Shown one piece after another: positions 12,276-20,292 of a DNA stretch of 38,051 nt. The notes beneath the pieces were generated by a model. The model saw nothing but the letters and a program-made list of their open reading frames with translations. It was not told the DNA's origin and did not search any database. Numbering within the stretch: position 1 is the stretch's first letter; the number at the start of each line of letters is the position of its first letter. Source of the DNA: Spirochaetales bacterium (GTDB taxonomy: Bacteria > Spirochaetota > GWE2-31-10 > MWDO01); contig JAFYAI010000113.1 in NCBI GenBank assembly GCA_017540815.1, forward strand, positions 1 through 38,051. Direction: 5' to 3'. A program made the position numbers and the translations under genes.

Positions 12276-13609
12276 GCAGATTAGATAATACTTTATATTA
12301 CTATGCAGAAGTCACAATAGAGGCTCAGTCGCCATTGGTACTTGCTTCCGGAAAGAGCGGAAACTTTTTTGATGTGGAACTTGTACGGGATGCAAACGGA
12401 CTGCCTGCAATACCTGGCACTACATTGGCAGGTATACTTCGCCATTCTTTCCAGTCTGAGAAAGGCGAAGAGTTTGCCAAACAGATTTTTGGTTATCAAA
12501 AAGAGAATGAAGGTAATTCATCTTCGTTAGAAGTGTCTTGGGCTTATGTTCATGACTCAAAAAACAAATATCACAAGTCTTTTTATACAAAAGACAATAT
12601 TGACAAAGATCGTATATTGAAAGAATTATATATAACTGATAATCCTGATTTCAAAAGAGATCATGTTCATCTTTCAGACAGAGGTGTGGCGGATGATACA
12701 GGTAAATTCGATCGCTATTTTGTTCCGACTGGATGTCGATTTACTTTCTCGATTGGCTTATGGACGAACGGTGAAAGCGACGCTTGGAATGATATATTAA
12801 AAATCTTGTTTAGTTCTTCTTTTAGAATCGGAGCAGCAGGCAGAGCCGGATACGGAAAAATAAAAGTAATTGAAATCAAGATTCCGAAAAATAAATATTT
12901 TGATTTGTCAAAAGATGAAGATATAAATAACTTCAGAAAATGTAACGAGAAATATACTTCTCAAGATTTTAAAGATGAAGTTGAAGAGTTAAAAGTTAAA
13001 CTTAATTTTCTGTTAGGATTTAGAATCGGCGGTGGAACAAAATCATTTATCAAGAACAACAAACATCCTGCTGATATGCTGCCTTATAGTGAGCGTGTTG
13101 TTAAGTGGAATGGTGACAATGGAGATTTTGAATCTGAATACAGAATAACGATTCCAGGTTCCGCACTAAAAGGAGCACTGCGTCACAGAGCCGCTTATCA
13201 TCTTGCACGAATTAACAAAAAGTGGGATTGGGATAAATGTGAAGACGATGGTCTGTCAGAACTTTTTGGGTGTGCGGCAAATACCAATGCTGCTGAAAAT
13301 AAAGGGAATGCAGGTAAACTTTGGTTTACTGATCTGTATTTAGAAAATACTGAATCTTATGAACTTTCACGCAACAGTATAGACAGATTTACCGGAGGAA
13401 CTATGGATGGTGCATTGTTTCAGGAAGAGAATGTCAGAGGCGGACAAACTTTTGAAACATGTATTTATTTGGACAATAGTATTGATAAAAAAAGTAATGA
13501 ATATAAGTCTTTCGAGTGGGCGTTGGAAGACCTGAAAGCCGGACGCCTTGCGTTGGGTGGTGGTTCTGGTCACGGGCTTGGATTCAATTATGCTGAGGAG
13601 GTAAAATAA
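12272..13609 (+). CDS. Double Cas7 (Cas7-Cas7 fusion), type III-D
   Basis: 445 aa, ATGA overlap with csx10. The first RAMP unit has SPLVLASGKSGNFFDVEL, then VRDANGLPAIPGTTLAGILR (about 20-57) and the loop AAGRAGYGKIKV (near 190). D34 matches the Csm3 cleavage Asp. The second unit begins LLGFRIGGGTKSF (about 249), has IPGSALKGALRHRAAYH and ends GGGSGHGLGFNYAEE. It lacks a clear Asp at the equivalent loop, so perhaps only one of the two sites cuts RNA. Matches the Cas7-2x subunit of III-D variant complexes in size and place. Confidence 0.85.
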   Translation: MSRLDNTLYYYAEVTIEAQSPLVLASGKSGNFFDVELVRDANGLPAIPGTTLAGILRHSFQSEKGEEFAKQIFGYQKENEGNSSSLEVSWAYVHDSKNKYHKSFYTKDNIDKDRILKELYITDNPDFKRDHVHLSDRGVADDTGKFDRYFVPTGCRFTFSIGLWTNGESDAWNDILKILFSSSFRIGAAGRAGYGKIKVIEIKIPKNKYFDLSKDEDINNFRKCNEKYTSQDFKDEVEELKVKLNFLLGFRIGGGTKSFIKNNKHPADMLPYSERVVKWNGDNGDFESEYRITIPGSALKGALRHRAAYHLARINKKWDWDKCEDDGLSELFGCAANTNAAENKGNAGKLWFTDLYLENTESYELSRNSIDRFTGGTMDGALFQEENVRGGQTFETCIYLDNSIDKKSNEYKSFEWALEDLKAGRLALGGGSGHGLGFNYAEEVK

Positions 13610-13611
13610 CC

Positions 13612-14067
13612 ATGCGACAAGAAGATATTGATTTTTTGAATAAAAACTCCGGAACAAAGTTTTCAGAGGTAAAAATAACAGTTTTGGCAAAGTCATTAAC
13701 CAATAATGAGGATGTCTTAAAAGAGATAAAAAACTTTCAGCCTTGTGATGGTTGGATTTCTTTGCAGTCAAGTTCTGCAGGCAGAATCAAGAGTGCCGAC
13801 ATAGATATTAAAGACGAACATATTCTTGCCGGAGAATTTTGTAACTCAGATCAAAAATCTCTTTCAGTTAGATTTGACGGGGAATGTTGGAGACTTTTTA
13901 CATACGATGAATCTGATGACGGAAAAGTTGTATTAAAGAAAAATGTCAAGCAGCTCTCAAAAATTAATGATAAAACTTTTATAAATTACAATGTTTATTA
14001 TGAATTTAATGATAAATTTGGTTATCGACCATATTGTTCATCATTTGTTGGTTTTACGGAGGAATAA
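13612..14067 (+). CDS. Csx19-like protein (TIGR03984 type)
   Basis: 151 aa, 2 bp after the previous stop. A small mixed alpha/beta protein with CDGWISLQSS (about 44-53), LSVRFDGECWRLFTYDESDDG (about 83-103) and an end, YRPYCSSFVGFTEE, that matches the closing R-x-F-V-G feature I associate with the Csx19/TIGR03984 family of III-D operons. The match is by position and general pattern, not strong motifs. In III-D variant complexes Csx19 is an accessory subunit of the effector. Confidence 0.6.
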   Translation: MRQEDIDFLNKNSGTKFSEVKITVLAKSLTNNEDVLKEIKNFQPCDGWISLQSSSAGRIKSADIDIKDEHILAGEFCNSDQKSLSVRFDGECWRLFTYDESDDGKVVLKKNVKQLSKINDKTFINYNVYYEFNDKFGYRPYCSSFVGFTEE

Positions 14068-14070
14068 TAA

Positions 14071-16233
14071 ATGATTAAAGCACCATATAACTTTGTACCA
14101 CTTTCGCAGGAAGTTGTTTTCCCTGATTGGGGGTCTAAGATTTCTATTGACAGACCATTTGAAGATGGTATATCAGGAACTATTGATGTAAAATACACGG
14201 CTCAGACTCCTGTTTTCATAGGAAATGGGAAAGATAACAATAATAGTTCTGTAAAAAATTACAAATCCGCAAACGGCAAATATGCTATTCCGGGATCAAG
14301 CCTTAGAGGAATGCTGCGTAATATAGTTGAGATTATATCGTTTGGAAAATTAAATAGAGTTTCCGATGCTGCATTGAGTGTACGGGATTTACAAAATCCT
14401 CAATTGTATTCCAGTCACTTGACGATAGACAGAGGCAATAAAAGATATGAAGCACTTTCAAAAGCAGGTTGGCTTGTTTACGAAAACAATGAATGGGTTC
14501 TTTATAAAGTTGACTATCATCGAGTAGAAGACAGTGTGCTTGAGCAATGTTACAACCTTAATTCGGGAATTTTGAAAAAGCGAAATGAATTAGATCGCAG
14601 AATTGGTTTTATACGAGGGAAAACAAGTGTTTATTTTTCTGTAGAAAACATCAAAGAACACAGACATCATGACGGAATGACATTGATATATTCTAAGGTT
14701 GACAACATAAAAAAACAGAGTTTCTCCAGTGCAAAACATGGCTTTGTAGTGCTGACAGGTCAGCCCGGAAGACAATACAGTAAAAAATATGACAGAGAGA
14801 TTGGAAAGCATCTTGACTTTGTGTTTGAGGACAAAGGTACAAGCAAAGTAACTGTTGACTATAGCACAATCCTTCAATTCAAACAAGCAAATACTCCAAA
14901 GGCAGCAGATCAGAAGAAAGGCTTGGACTTAACAAAAAAACTAAAAGAATGTATAACAATGGGTTATCCCGGAATACCTGTATTTTACCTTCCGAATAAA
15001 GACGGAACTCCTAACTCATTAGGCCTATCCCAAATGTATCGCCTTCCATATAAAAATAGTCTGCATGATGCAATCAAACACTCCTCAGAGGAAAATTTCT
15101 CGGATAAATTGGATTTTGCAGAATGTATTTTTGGTAAAATAAAAGACACAAAAAAAAGAGGCGAGTCAATCGGAAACTTCTCTTTGCGTGGCAGAGTTCA
15201 GTTTGAAGATGCAGCGACAGATAATGGAACTCTTGCTTCGCGAGTGGATACTATTTTAGGAAATCCAAAGCCGACATATTATCCGAATTACATTCAGCAG
15301 AATAATAGAAATCCCAATTATAAAACATTGATGGATAATGATGTAAAACTTAACGGCTGGAAACGCTATCCTGTAAAAAATAAAATAAATCCTGTTCCCA
15401 TAGGTCAGGATCAAGAACGAGTAGGAACACATTTCACACCTTTGCAGAAAGGAACTGTATTTGAAGGCAAGATTCATTTCCACAATCTCAAAAAAGAAGA
15501 ACTCGGAGTTTTGCTTTGGGCAATAACTTGGGGTGACGATAAAAATCTCTCTCATGCAGTGGGAATGGGTAAATCTTATGGTTTTGGACAGATTAAGGCA
15601 GAGATAGCATCTCTGTCGTATCTGAATAACAACGCCGATGATAATGTTTATCAGAATACCAATGTAACAGAATGGAACAATTGGATGGATACTTTTACAA
15701 AATACATGGAAGGGAAAGTTGTTAATTGGGGGAATTGTCCTCAACTGACAGAGCTCAAAGCAATGGCTAATCCTAAAAATGCGGAACGTTCAAGTTGGTC
15801 ACTGAGTCACATGAGTTTAGGAGCTAGTTCCAGAGATAATGAATTTGTTCTTGCAAAGAATAAAAACATTAAAGCGTACCTTGCTCGATATTCTGAGAAT
15901 AATCAGCAAAAGAGCTTAGTCGGAGGTAATTCAAATTGTGGAGGCTGCCAGAGAAATAACGGAAATCAAAATTTCCGAAGTCAATCTCCTCAAAAAGTGA
16001 ATACAAACAATGGTGCTGCAAGCAGCAATGTACAGATGTGTATTCTGATGGAAGAAAAAACAAAAAAAGGCGGATGGAAAGCACAATTGAAAAATAATCA
16101 GGATGTTTACGGACCAATTACAAATTCTGAGAATGTCCCGCAAGACAAGAAAGCAGGAGATGAAATCCTTTTAAGGATAATCTCGGAGAAAGGCAACAAT
16201 TCATCGTTTAAATATGAAGAAAAACTAAAATAG
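14071..16233 (+). CDS. TIGR03986-type RAMP (Cas7 with insertion), with extra C-terminal domain
   Basis: 720 aa with GGAGG upstream. The start, APYNFVPLSQEVVFPDWGSK, is characteristic of TIGR03986 RAMP proteins. The RAMP core shows TPVFIGNGKD, KYAIPGSSLRGMLRNIVEII (about 70-90), a large insertion (about 100-420) and the loop AVGMGKSYGFGQIKAE near 505-520. Residues about 610-650 are an Asn/Gly/Ser-rich linker with a CGGC pair. Residues about 650-720 look like a small beta-barrel (GGWKAQLKNN, DVYGPITNSE, GDEILLRI), perhaps an OB/S1-like RNA-binding domain. Last gene of the operon, its stop only 11 bp from the stop of convergent cas6. Confidence 0.85.
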   Translation: MIKAPYNFVPLSQEVVFPDWGSKISIDRPFEDGISGTIDVKYTAQTPVFIGNGKDNNNSSVKNYKSANGKYAIPGSSLRGMLRNIVEIISFGKLNRVSDAALSVRDLQNPQLYSSHLTIDRGNKRYEALSKAGWLVYENNEWVLYKVDYHRVEDSVLEQCYNLNSGILKKRNELDRRIGFIRGKTSVYFSVENIKEHRHHDGMTLIYSKVDNIKKQSFSSAKHGFVVLTGQPGRQYSKKYDREIGKHLDFVFEDKGTSKVTVDYSTILQFKQANTPKAADQKKGLDLTKKLKECITMGYPGIPVFYLPNKDGTPNSLGLSQMYRLPYKNSLHDAIKHSSEENFSDKLDFAECIFGKIKDTKKRGESIGNFSLRGRVQFEDAATDNGTLASRVDTILGNPKPTYYPNYIQQNNRNPNYKTLMDNDVKLNGWKRYPVKNKINPVPIGQDQERVGTHFTPLQKGTVFEGKIHFHNLKKEELGVLLWAITWGDDKNLSHAVGMGKSYGFGQIKAEIASLSYLNNNADDNVYQNTNVTEWNNWMDTFTKYMEGKVVNWGNCPQLTELKAMANPKNAERSSWSLSHMSLGASSRDNEFVLAKNKNIKAYLARYSENNQQKSLVGGNSNCGGCQRNNGNQNFRSQSPQKVNTNNGAASSNVQMCILMEEKTKKGGWKAQLKNNQDVYGPITNSENVPQDKKAGDEILLRIISEKGNNSSFKYEEKLK

Positions 16234-16244
16234 ATGCAATTGGA

Positions 16245-17159
16245 TTATTCGCTCTCTTTATACTCCATCATCCCAAATCCGAAATTCGTATTCTTGCCGA
16301 TATTAGCAATCTTGCCAAACTCAAGCAATGTCATAATATCGTGTGTGATATTGCCTGTTATTCGACATGTGCCTACCAAACCGCACAGTTTCATTGCCTG
16401 CTTTTGCCGAGCAGAATATCGTGAATAATTACGCCAATGAAAATCTGTTTGATCAAATGAAACATCCCAATGTGGTGATTTTTCTTCATTATGATAATTC
16501 TCTCCATATAATGTCATCATTGTCTTATATCGCCTATAAATCGCATTTAGCAGGTCAATCGCACTCATATCTTTTATATACTTGCCGTTTACCTGAGTTC
16601 TCAGCGGACTTATCAGTTTTATCCTGACTTTGTTCGGAATATTGCGATCGGCATTTTCATCGAAAACAAAAGGACTTATATCTGTACGAATTTGAGATTC
16701 ATTCAATAGAATATTTTCATTACCGACAGCCACACTATCAATGTGAAACGAGATTCTGCAGGAAAACAAACCAGACTCTCCGGCTCTAACCAAAGCTGCG
16801 TAAATATACGGCAGATAAGAAACTGCATTCCCAAAAAGCGTAAGTGTCACATCAAACCTGCTTACACAAAAGTTATCGTCTGTATCAGAATTAATCCGTG
16901 TAAATGCGAAAGGATGGCTGACAGTGTCTCTTCCCGGCAAAACAGTATTATCTTTATCGATTATGGTTTCAAAAAAAACACAATATACACATTGGTGTCG
17001 GAACATACAACTGCAGCATTGATTCTGCTTTGCGATGCAGCACATTTTGCGAAGTTGATACCCAAGTACACTTCGCAGCACAAACGGCAAATATGTTTCC
17101 TGCTTAACAGATTTTTCAAAATGACATCTAAAATTAACCGGAAGATATTTTAACGGCAT
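16245..17159 (-). CDS. cas6: Cas6, CRISPR repeat endoribonuclease
   Basis: 304 aa, start at an ATG with AAGGAG upstream. The N-terminal half has a Cys-rich insert, CCIAKQNQCCSCMFRHQCVY (about 40-59), seen in some Cas6 proteins and possibly metal-binding. The C-terminal half has IKLISPLRTQVNGKYIKDM, the conserved YSARQKQAMKLCGLVGTCRI and the glycine-rich end NIGKNTNFGFGMMEY typical of the Cas6 C-terminal RRM. It would cut the array transcript 8 nt before each spacer. Encoded opposite to the effector operon with its own regulated-looking promoter, so processing and effector supply can be controlled separately. Confidence 0.9.
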   Translation of the reverse strand: MPLKYLPVNFRCHFEKSVKQETYLPFVLRSVLGYQLRKMCCIAKQNQCCSCMFRHQCVYCVFFETIIDKDNTVLPGRDTVSHPFAFTRINSDTDDNFCVSRFDVTLTLFGNAVSYLPYIYAALVRAGESGLFSCRISFHIDSVAVGNENILLNESQIRTDISPFVFDENADRNIPNKVRIKLISPLRTQVNGKYIKDMSAIDLLNAIYRRYKTMMTLYGENYHNEEKSPHWDVSFDQTDFHWRNYSRYSARQKQAMKLCGLVGTCRITGNITHDIMTLLEFGKIANIGKNTNFGFGMMEYKESE

Positions 17160-17175
17160 TTTTTCTCCTTACATA

Positions 17176-17220
17176 GTTTTATAATAATATTATTATAAAA
17201 CGCATCAGAAAAGTTGTCAA
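17176..17220 (-). promoter_or_regulatory. cas6 promoter with perfect 26-bp palindrome over the -10
   Basis: On the minus strand: TTGACA (17215-17220), 17 nt, TATAAT (17192-17197). The -10 lies inside a perfect 26-bp palindrome (17176-17201), half site GTTTTATAATAAT, that ends shortly before the AAGGAG of cas6. It is a strong sigma-70-type promoter. The palindrome suggests a repressor site, or is simply a symmetrical AT-rich -10 region. Confidence 0.75.
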
Positions 17221-17285
17221 TCAAAATTTTATATTTATATTTTTTTCCTAAATTTTTCTCTTTTTTTTCTTCCTCCCCCCCCACC
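17202..17285. other. AT-rich spacer with T-runs and an 8-bp C run
   Basis: Contains the -35 of cas6, long T tracts and a run of eight C (17275-17282) just beyond the stop codon of the next minus-strand gene. No hairpin terminator is seen. Confidence 0.5.
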
Positions 17286-18455
17286 TCAAAACAATCTCCT
17301 TCTCTCTTCCAGACATTTCTGTGCCTGCTCAGACAGGCGGCGATATTCTTCGGTCAGCTGCTGATAGCGAGCGGCGATGCGATTCTGTTCGTCAAGCGGC
17401 GGCAATGGGATAATCATTTTTTTCAGGTCTTCGATGCTAATCGTTTTAATCGCCGCACCAATCTGGAAGTATTGCAGCGACTGCTGGCCAAGATCGCTCT
17501 CAAGGAATATCTGGATATAATAGGGATTAGCCTTCGCAGAGTCAATCTGTATCACATAGAGATTGCAGTTCGCAACGGCTGCCTCATTCATAAGGACATC
17601 CATAACGGCACATTTGTAACCGCCGGCACCAATCTTCGACAGCAGAAGCGACTGCGGCGGAATAATAAACTTAGACGAGTCAATCGCCGACGCAACAAGG
17701 TATTGAGCATTCTTAGCAAAATCAATAATGCCGTTGTTAATCTGAGTCAGGGTTATATATCGGATACCGGTATTCTCAGTGGTCAGCAGTTTCTGATGCT
17801 CGCTCGCTTTGAACTGAATGCCACGGGCAATACTTTTAATCACACTGCCGAAGGGAACGCCATTTTCCACAATGGGACGATACAGATAATGCAGCGGATT
17901 GAGATTGCCGTCATTCTCATGGAGAGTGTCCACCGAAATATCCGCAGAATAGTCATTCTTACCGGTCATAAGACTGCATATCGTGTCAATATGCTCACCT
18001 GACAATGTATTCTGTCGGCGATGAGTCTCAAACAAATGCCGTGCATCAACCATTCTGACACAATGATTTTGTCGGCTGAATACCACCATCACCACATTAA
18101 TAGCAGTTTCAGCATATAAATGCTGCGGCAGATATATCACGCTCTCGATATAGCCTTTGTCGATAAGCTCACGACGAATATCACGATCGGAATGTGCCGA
18201 CAAGCATCCTAGGCGAGCGATCGCAGCGGCACGCCCATGCTCGCTTAGCATAAGCATCATCCTGCTGATAAGCTGCCATTCGTTTGACTTCGCAGTCAGA
18301 TCAAGCAGCGTCATACAATCTGCGAAGATTTTATCATATTTCTCGGATTCATTCAATGATGACACATTATCCGGTGTAACGGTCATAACATTGTCATTGT
18401 CTGATATATTTAGGATTTTATCAGCCAAATGCTTTAGTGAAATTGGTGTTTGCAT
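17286..18455 (-). CDS. HsdM-remnant/HsdS-like protein, catalytically dead
   Basis: 389 aa with AAGGAG upstream. Residues about 38-165 follow the C-terminal half of type I DNA methyltransferase HsdM (SEHGRAAAIARLGCLS, IRRELIDKGYIESVIYLPQH, MVDARHLFETHRRQNTLS). Where HsdM has the catalytic NPPF/Y, this protein has ADCM (about 46-48), and the SAM-binding region and N-terminal helical domain are missing. Residues about 200-345 are one HsdS-type target recognition domain (IRYITLTQINNGIIDFAKNA...LLSKIGAGGY), followed by the usual helix LPPLDEQNRIAARYQQLTEE. There is no hsdR and no active hsdM. Two AGGTT-N6-AACCT dyads overlap its promoter. It is likely a DNA-binding protein without methylation activity; regulator is one possibility, regulatory remnant of a restriction system another. 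Confidence 0.75.
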   Translation of the reverse strand: MQTPISLKHLADKILNISDNDNVMTVTPDNVSSLNESEKYDKIFADCMTLLDLTAKSNEWQLISRMMLMLSEHGRAAAIARLGCLSAHSDRDIRRELIDKGYIESVIYLPQHLYAETAINVVMVVFSRQNHCVRMVDARHLFETHRRQNTLSGEHIDTICSLMTGKNDYSADISVDTLHENDGNLNPLHYLYRPIVENGVPFGSVIKSIARGIQFKASEHQKLLTTENTGIRYITLTQINNGIIDFAKNAQYLVASAIDSSKFIIPPQSLLLSKIGAGGYKCAVMDVLMNEAAVANCNLYVIQIDSAKANPYYIQIFLESDLGQQSLQYFQIGAAIKTISIEDLKKMIIPLPPLDEQNRIAARYQQLTEEYRRLSEQAQKCLEERRRLF

Positions 18456-18471
18456 ATTCGTCTCCTTGATT

Positions 18472-18531
18472 AGGTTGTTAGAAACCTTGTTTTCTAAGGT
18501 TGTTTATAACCTAAACACAGAGATTTGTCAA
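18472..18531 (-). promoter_or_regulatory. Promoter with tandem bipartite dyads AGGTT-N6-AACCT
   Basis: Minus strand: TTGACA (18526-18531), 17 nt, TATAAA (18503-18508). Two 16-bp dyads, AGGTTGTTTATAACCT (18497-18512, over the -10) and AGGTTGTTAGAAACCT (18472-18487), lie 25 bp apart centre to centre. The N6 spacing equals that of many type I restriction sites, and the gene downstream carries a type I target recognition domain. Confidence 0.75.
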
Positions 18532-18559
18532 GCACTTTTTATAAATATTTTTGATTTTT

Positions 18560-19024
18560 TTAGATTTCTTTACCGGACAATCCGATTATCCGCTCCAACT
18601 CACTCTTTAGATACTCATATCGCAGGCGTTTTTCTTCTTTGGCGAAGTGAACAGTTCGGGATTGTTCGGGATTGTTATCATAGTTCAGTTTTTCGCTGCC
18701 GAACTGCTCACTTGTCAGATCGAAGACTCTGCCGCCAACCACATTATAGCAGTGATAGTTGCCGCCGGAACGCGGGACTCCGTAGACTTTGCCGCCGAAT
18801 ATATCCTGCACAAGAAATGCAGTGATCGAGCACTGCCCCAGCGTCTTATTGTCAGGTGTCCACTGATCCCTCATTCGCGGAGCACAAGTCTGAGCATACC
18901 ATATATCGCTAAGCAAATCATACAACATGCGAGGATCTCTGACGGCACCGTAATGCTCATCAACCGGACTGACATCGGCAGTCTGCCAGCCATAGAAGTT
19001 GTATTGTGACATAGATTGTTCCAT
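18560..19024 (-). CDS. YunG-like protein
   Basis: 154 aa with AAGGT upstream. Recognised by pattern only: DQWTPDNKTLGQCSITAFLVQDIFGG (about 53-78), GGNYHCYNVVGGRVFDLTSEQFG (about 87-109). The order Cys (GQC), His (NYHCY), Asp (FDLT) is what a papain/transglutaminase-type fold would use, but enzymatic activity is not established. It lies 8 bp after galE on the same strand, so the two are cotranscribed. No signal peptide. Confidence 0.65.
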   Translation of the reverse strand: MEQSMSQYNFYGWQTADVSPVDEHYGAVRDPRMLYDLLSDIWYAQTCAPRMRDQWTPDNKTLGQCSITAFLVQDIFGGKVYGVPRSGGNYHCYNVVGGRVFDLTSEQFGSEKLNYDNNPEQSRTVHFAKEEKRLRYEYLKSELERIIGLSGKEI

Positions 19025-19032
19025 GATTTACC

Positions 19033-20010
19033 TTATGACTTATCCAGCCCTTTATATACATTCCAGGTAGTGCTGACAAGTGTATCTACATCTGAGAATT
19101 GCGGCTCCCAGCCAAGAAGCTCTTTTGCTTTCTTCGAGGTGGCATAGAGGCTGGCAGGATCACCTGCTCGGCGAGCATCATCTTTCGCAGGGATAGGCTT
19201 GCCGGTAATTCGTCGAGCCGCTTCAATCAATTCTTTGACCGTTGTGCCTTTCTCTGTGCCGAGGTTAAGTTTAACGCTGACATCATTCTTAGCGATATAG
19301 TCGAGAGCCATAACATGAGCACGGGCAAGATCCGTCACATGGATATAGTCACGAATGCAGGTACCGTCACGAGTCTCATAATCCGTTCCGAATACACACA
19401 ATTGTTTACGCATTCCGACAGCAGTCTCCATAACACGAGGCAGAAGATTCTGCGGATTACGCTCCAATCCTTTGATCTGACCGTCAGGATCGTAGCCTGC
19501 CGCATTGAAGTATCGCAGAGCGGCGAAACGCATATTCTTAATGCGGTCATACCATTCCATAAACTCCTCGATCTCCAGCTTTGTAAATCCGTAATAATTC
19601 ATCGGATTTTTCGGGTGATCCTCATCGATTGGCAGATACGCCGGCATACCGAATATCGCAGCACTAGAGCTGAATATCATCCGCAGACAATTATGCTTGA
19701 CTGCCGCATTCATAATGTTGAGTGTGCCTGTTATATTATTGACGGAGTACTTCTCAGGATGTTCCATACTCTCACCTACCGCCTTGAATGCGGCAAGATG
19801 GACAAATCCGTCAAATCCCCGTGCAAATGCCTCATCCAGATCATTCGGAATGAGGATATTGCCGTATATAAACTCATTCTCAGGGAAGATGTTCTCCCTC
19901 AAACCGCTGCTAAGATTGTCGAATACCGTAACCTGATGACCGGCTTTCATCATCTCTTTCACTACATGACTGCCGATATATCCGGCTCCGCCTATAACCA
20001 ATACTTTCAT
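19033..20010 (-). CDS. galE: UDP-glucose 4-epimerase
   Basis: 325 aa starting at MKVLVIGGAGYIGSHVV; this ATG has AAGGAG 8 nt upstream, whereas the earlier in-frame start at 20028 has none. The NAD-binding GGAGYIG is at 7-13, the catalytic SSS at 114-116 and YGFTK (Y140, K144) at the YxxxK position of extended short-chain dehydrogenases. It interconverts UDP-glucose and UDP-galactose for cell-surface polysaccharide, in the cytoplasm. Normal length. First gene of a two-gene unit with the YunG-like gene. Confidence 0.95.
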   Translation of the reverse strand: MKVLVIGGAGYIGSHVVKEMMKAGHQVTVFDNLSSGLRENIFPENEFIYGNILIPNDLDEAFARGFDGFVHLAAFKAVGESMEHPEKYSVNNITGTLNIMNAAVKHNCLRMIFSSSAAIFGMPAYLPIDEDHPKNPMNYYGFTKLEIEEFMEWYDRIKNMRFAALRYFNAAGYDPDGQIKGLERNPQNLLPRVMETAVGMRKQLCVFGTDYETRDGTCIRDYIHVTDLARAHVMALDYIAKNDVSVKLNLGTEKGTTVKELIEAARRITGKPIPAKDDARRAGDPASLYATSKKAKELLGWEPQFSDVDTLVSTTWNVYKGLDKS

Positions 20011-20030
20011 AGTAATATCTCCTTGCAATC

Positions 20031-20078
20031 ATTATAACAAAAAATCCGAAAAAAACAAGCGTTTTTTTCGGATTTTTT
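20031..20078. promoter_or_regulatory. Hairpin with embedded galE promoter
   Basis: AAAAAATCCGAAAAAAAC-AAGC-GTTTTTTTCGGATTTTTT (20039-20078) is a bidirectional terminator-type hairpin. On the minus strand its right arm runs straight into TG-T-TATAAT (-10 at 20031-20036), with TTGTTT 16 nt before as a possible -35 inside the stem. The same arrangement occurs at 24466-24512. Confidence 0.6.
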
Positions 20079-20088
20079 AATTATGAAT

Positions 20089-20132
20089 TATGACAAAAAA
20101 GTGCTTCCTAACGGAAGCACTTTTTTGTCATA
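20089..20132. terminator. Perfect 20-bp-arm hairpin
   Basis: TATGACAAAAAAGTGCTTCC, loop TAAC, and the exact complement. Works in both directions by its A/T runs. Read on the minus strand the loop region is CCGTTAGG, as in hairpins near 2948 and 33659. Confidence 0.7.
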
Positions 20133-20250
20133 TTTTTTTCATTTCCAACATTAAAGAAGCATAATTCATAAGCTTCATATTTTTATTATACTGTATAAAC
20201 TTGATTTCCTCAACGCTTTCAAGAGATTTTTTGTAAAAAATAGAGAAATA

Positions 20251-20278
20251 AAAACGAGACCGCTTGCGGTCTCGTTTT
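20251..20278 (-). terminator. Terminator of the 153-aa lipoprotein gene
   Basis: AAAACGAGACCG-CTTG-CGGTCTCGTTTT, 14 bp before the stop codon side of the minus-strand lipoprotein gene. Perfect stem, A/T runs on both sides. Confidence 0.75.
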
Positions 20279-20292
20279 CTGACTTAATTTTC

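Noticed and set aside
13367..13771. 134-aa minus-strand ORF within the cas operon
   Set aside because: Antisense to the cas7-cas7 fusion and csx19-like genes. No ribosome binding site.
8481..16233. Type III-E gRAMP/Cas7-11 or III-A/III-B system
   Set aside because: RAMPs are separate proteins and cas10 is present, so not III-E. Csx10, Csx19-like and TIGR03986-type proteins indicate III-D, not Csm or Cmr.
17275..17282. Run of eight C as a phase-variation tract for the HsdS-like gene
   Set aside because: It lies beyond the stop codon, and no coding continuation is available in another frame.
17214..18002. 262-aa plus-strand ORF opposite the HsdM/HsdS-like gene
   Set aside because: Shadow of the minus-strand gene, which has domain motifs, a ribosome binding site and a consensus promoter.
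19099..20037. 312-aa plus-strand ORF
   Set aside because: Antisense frame of galE, whose catalytic and cofactor motifs are clear on the minus strand.
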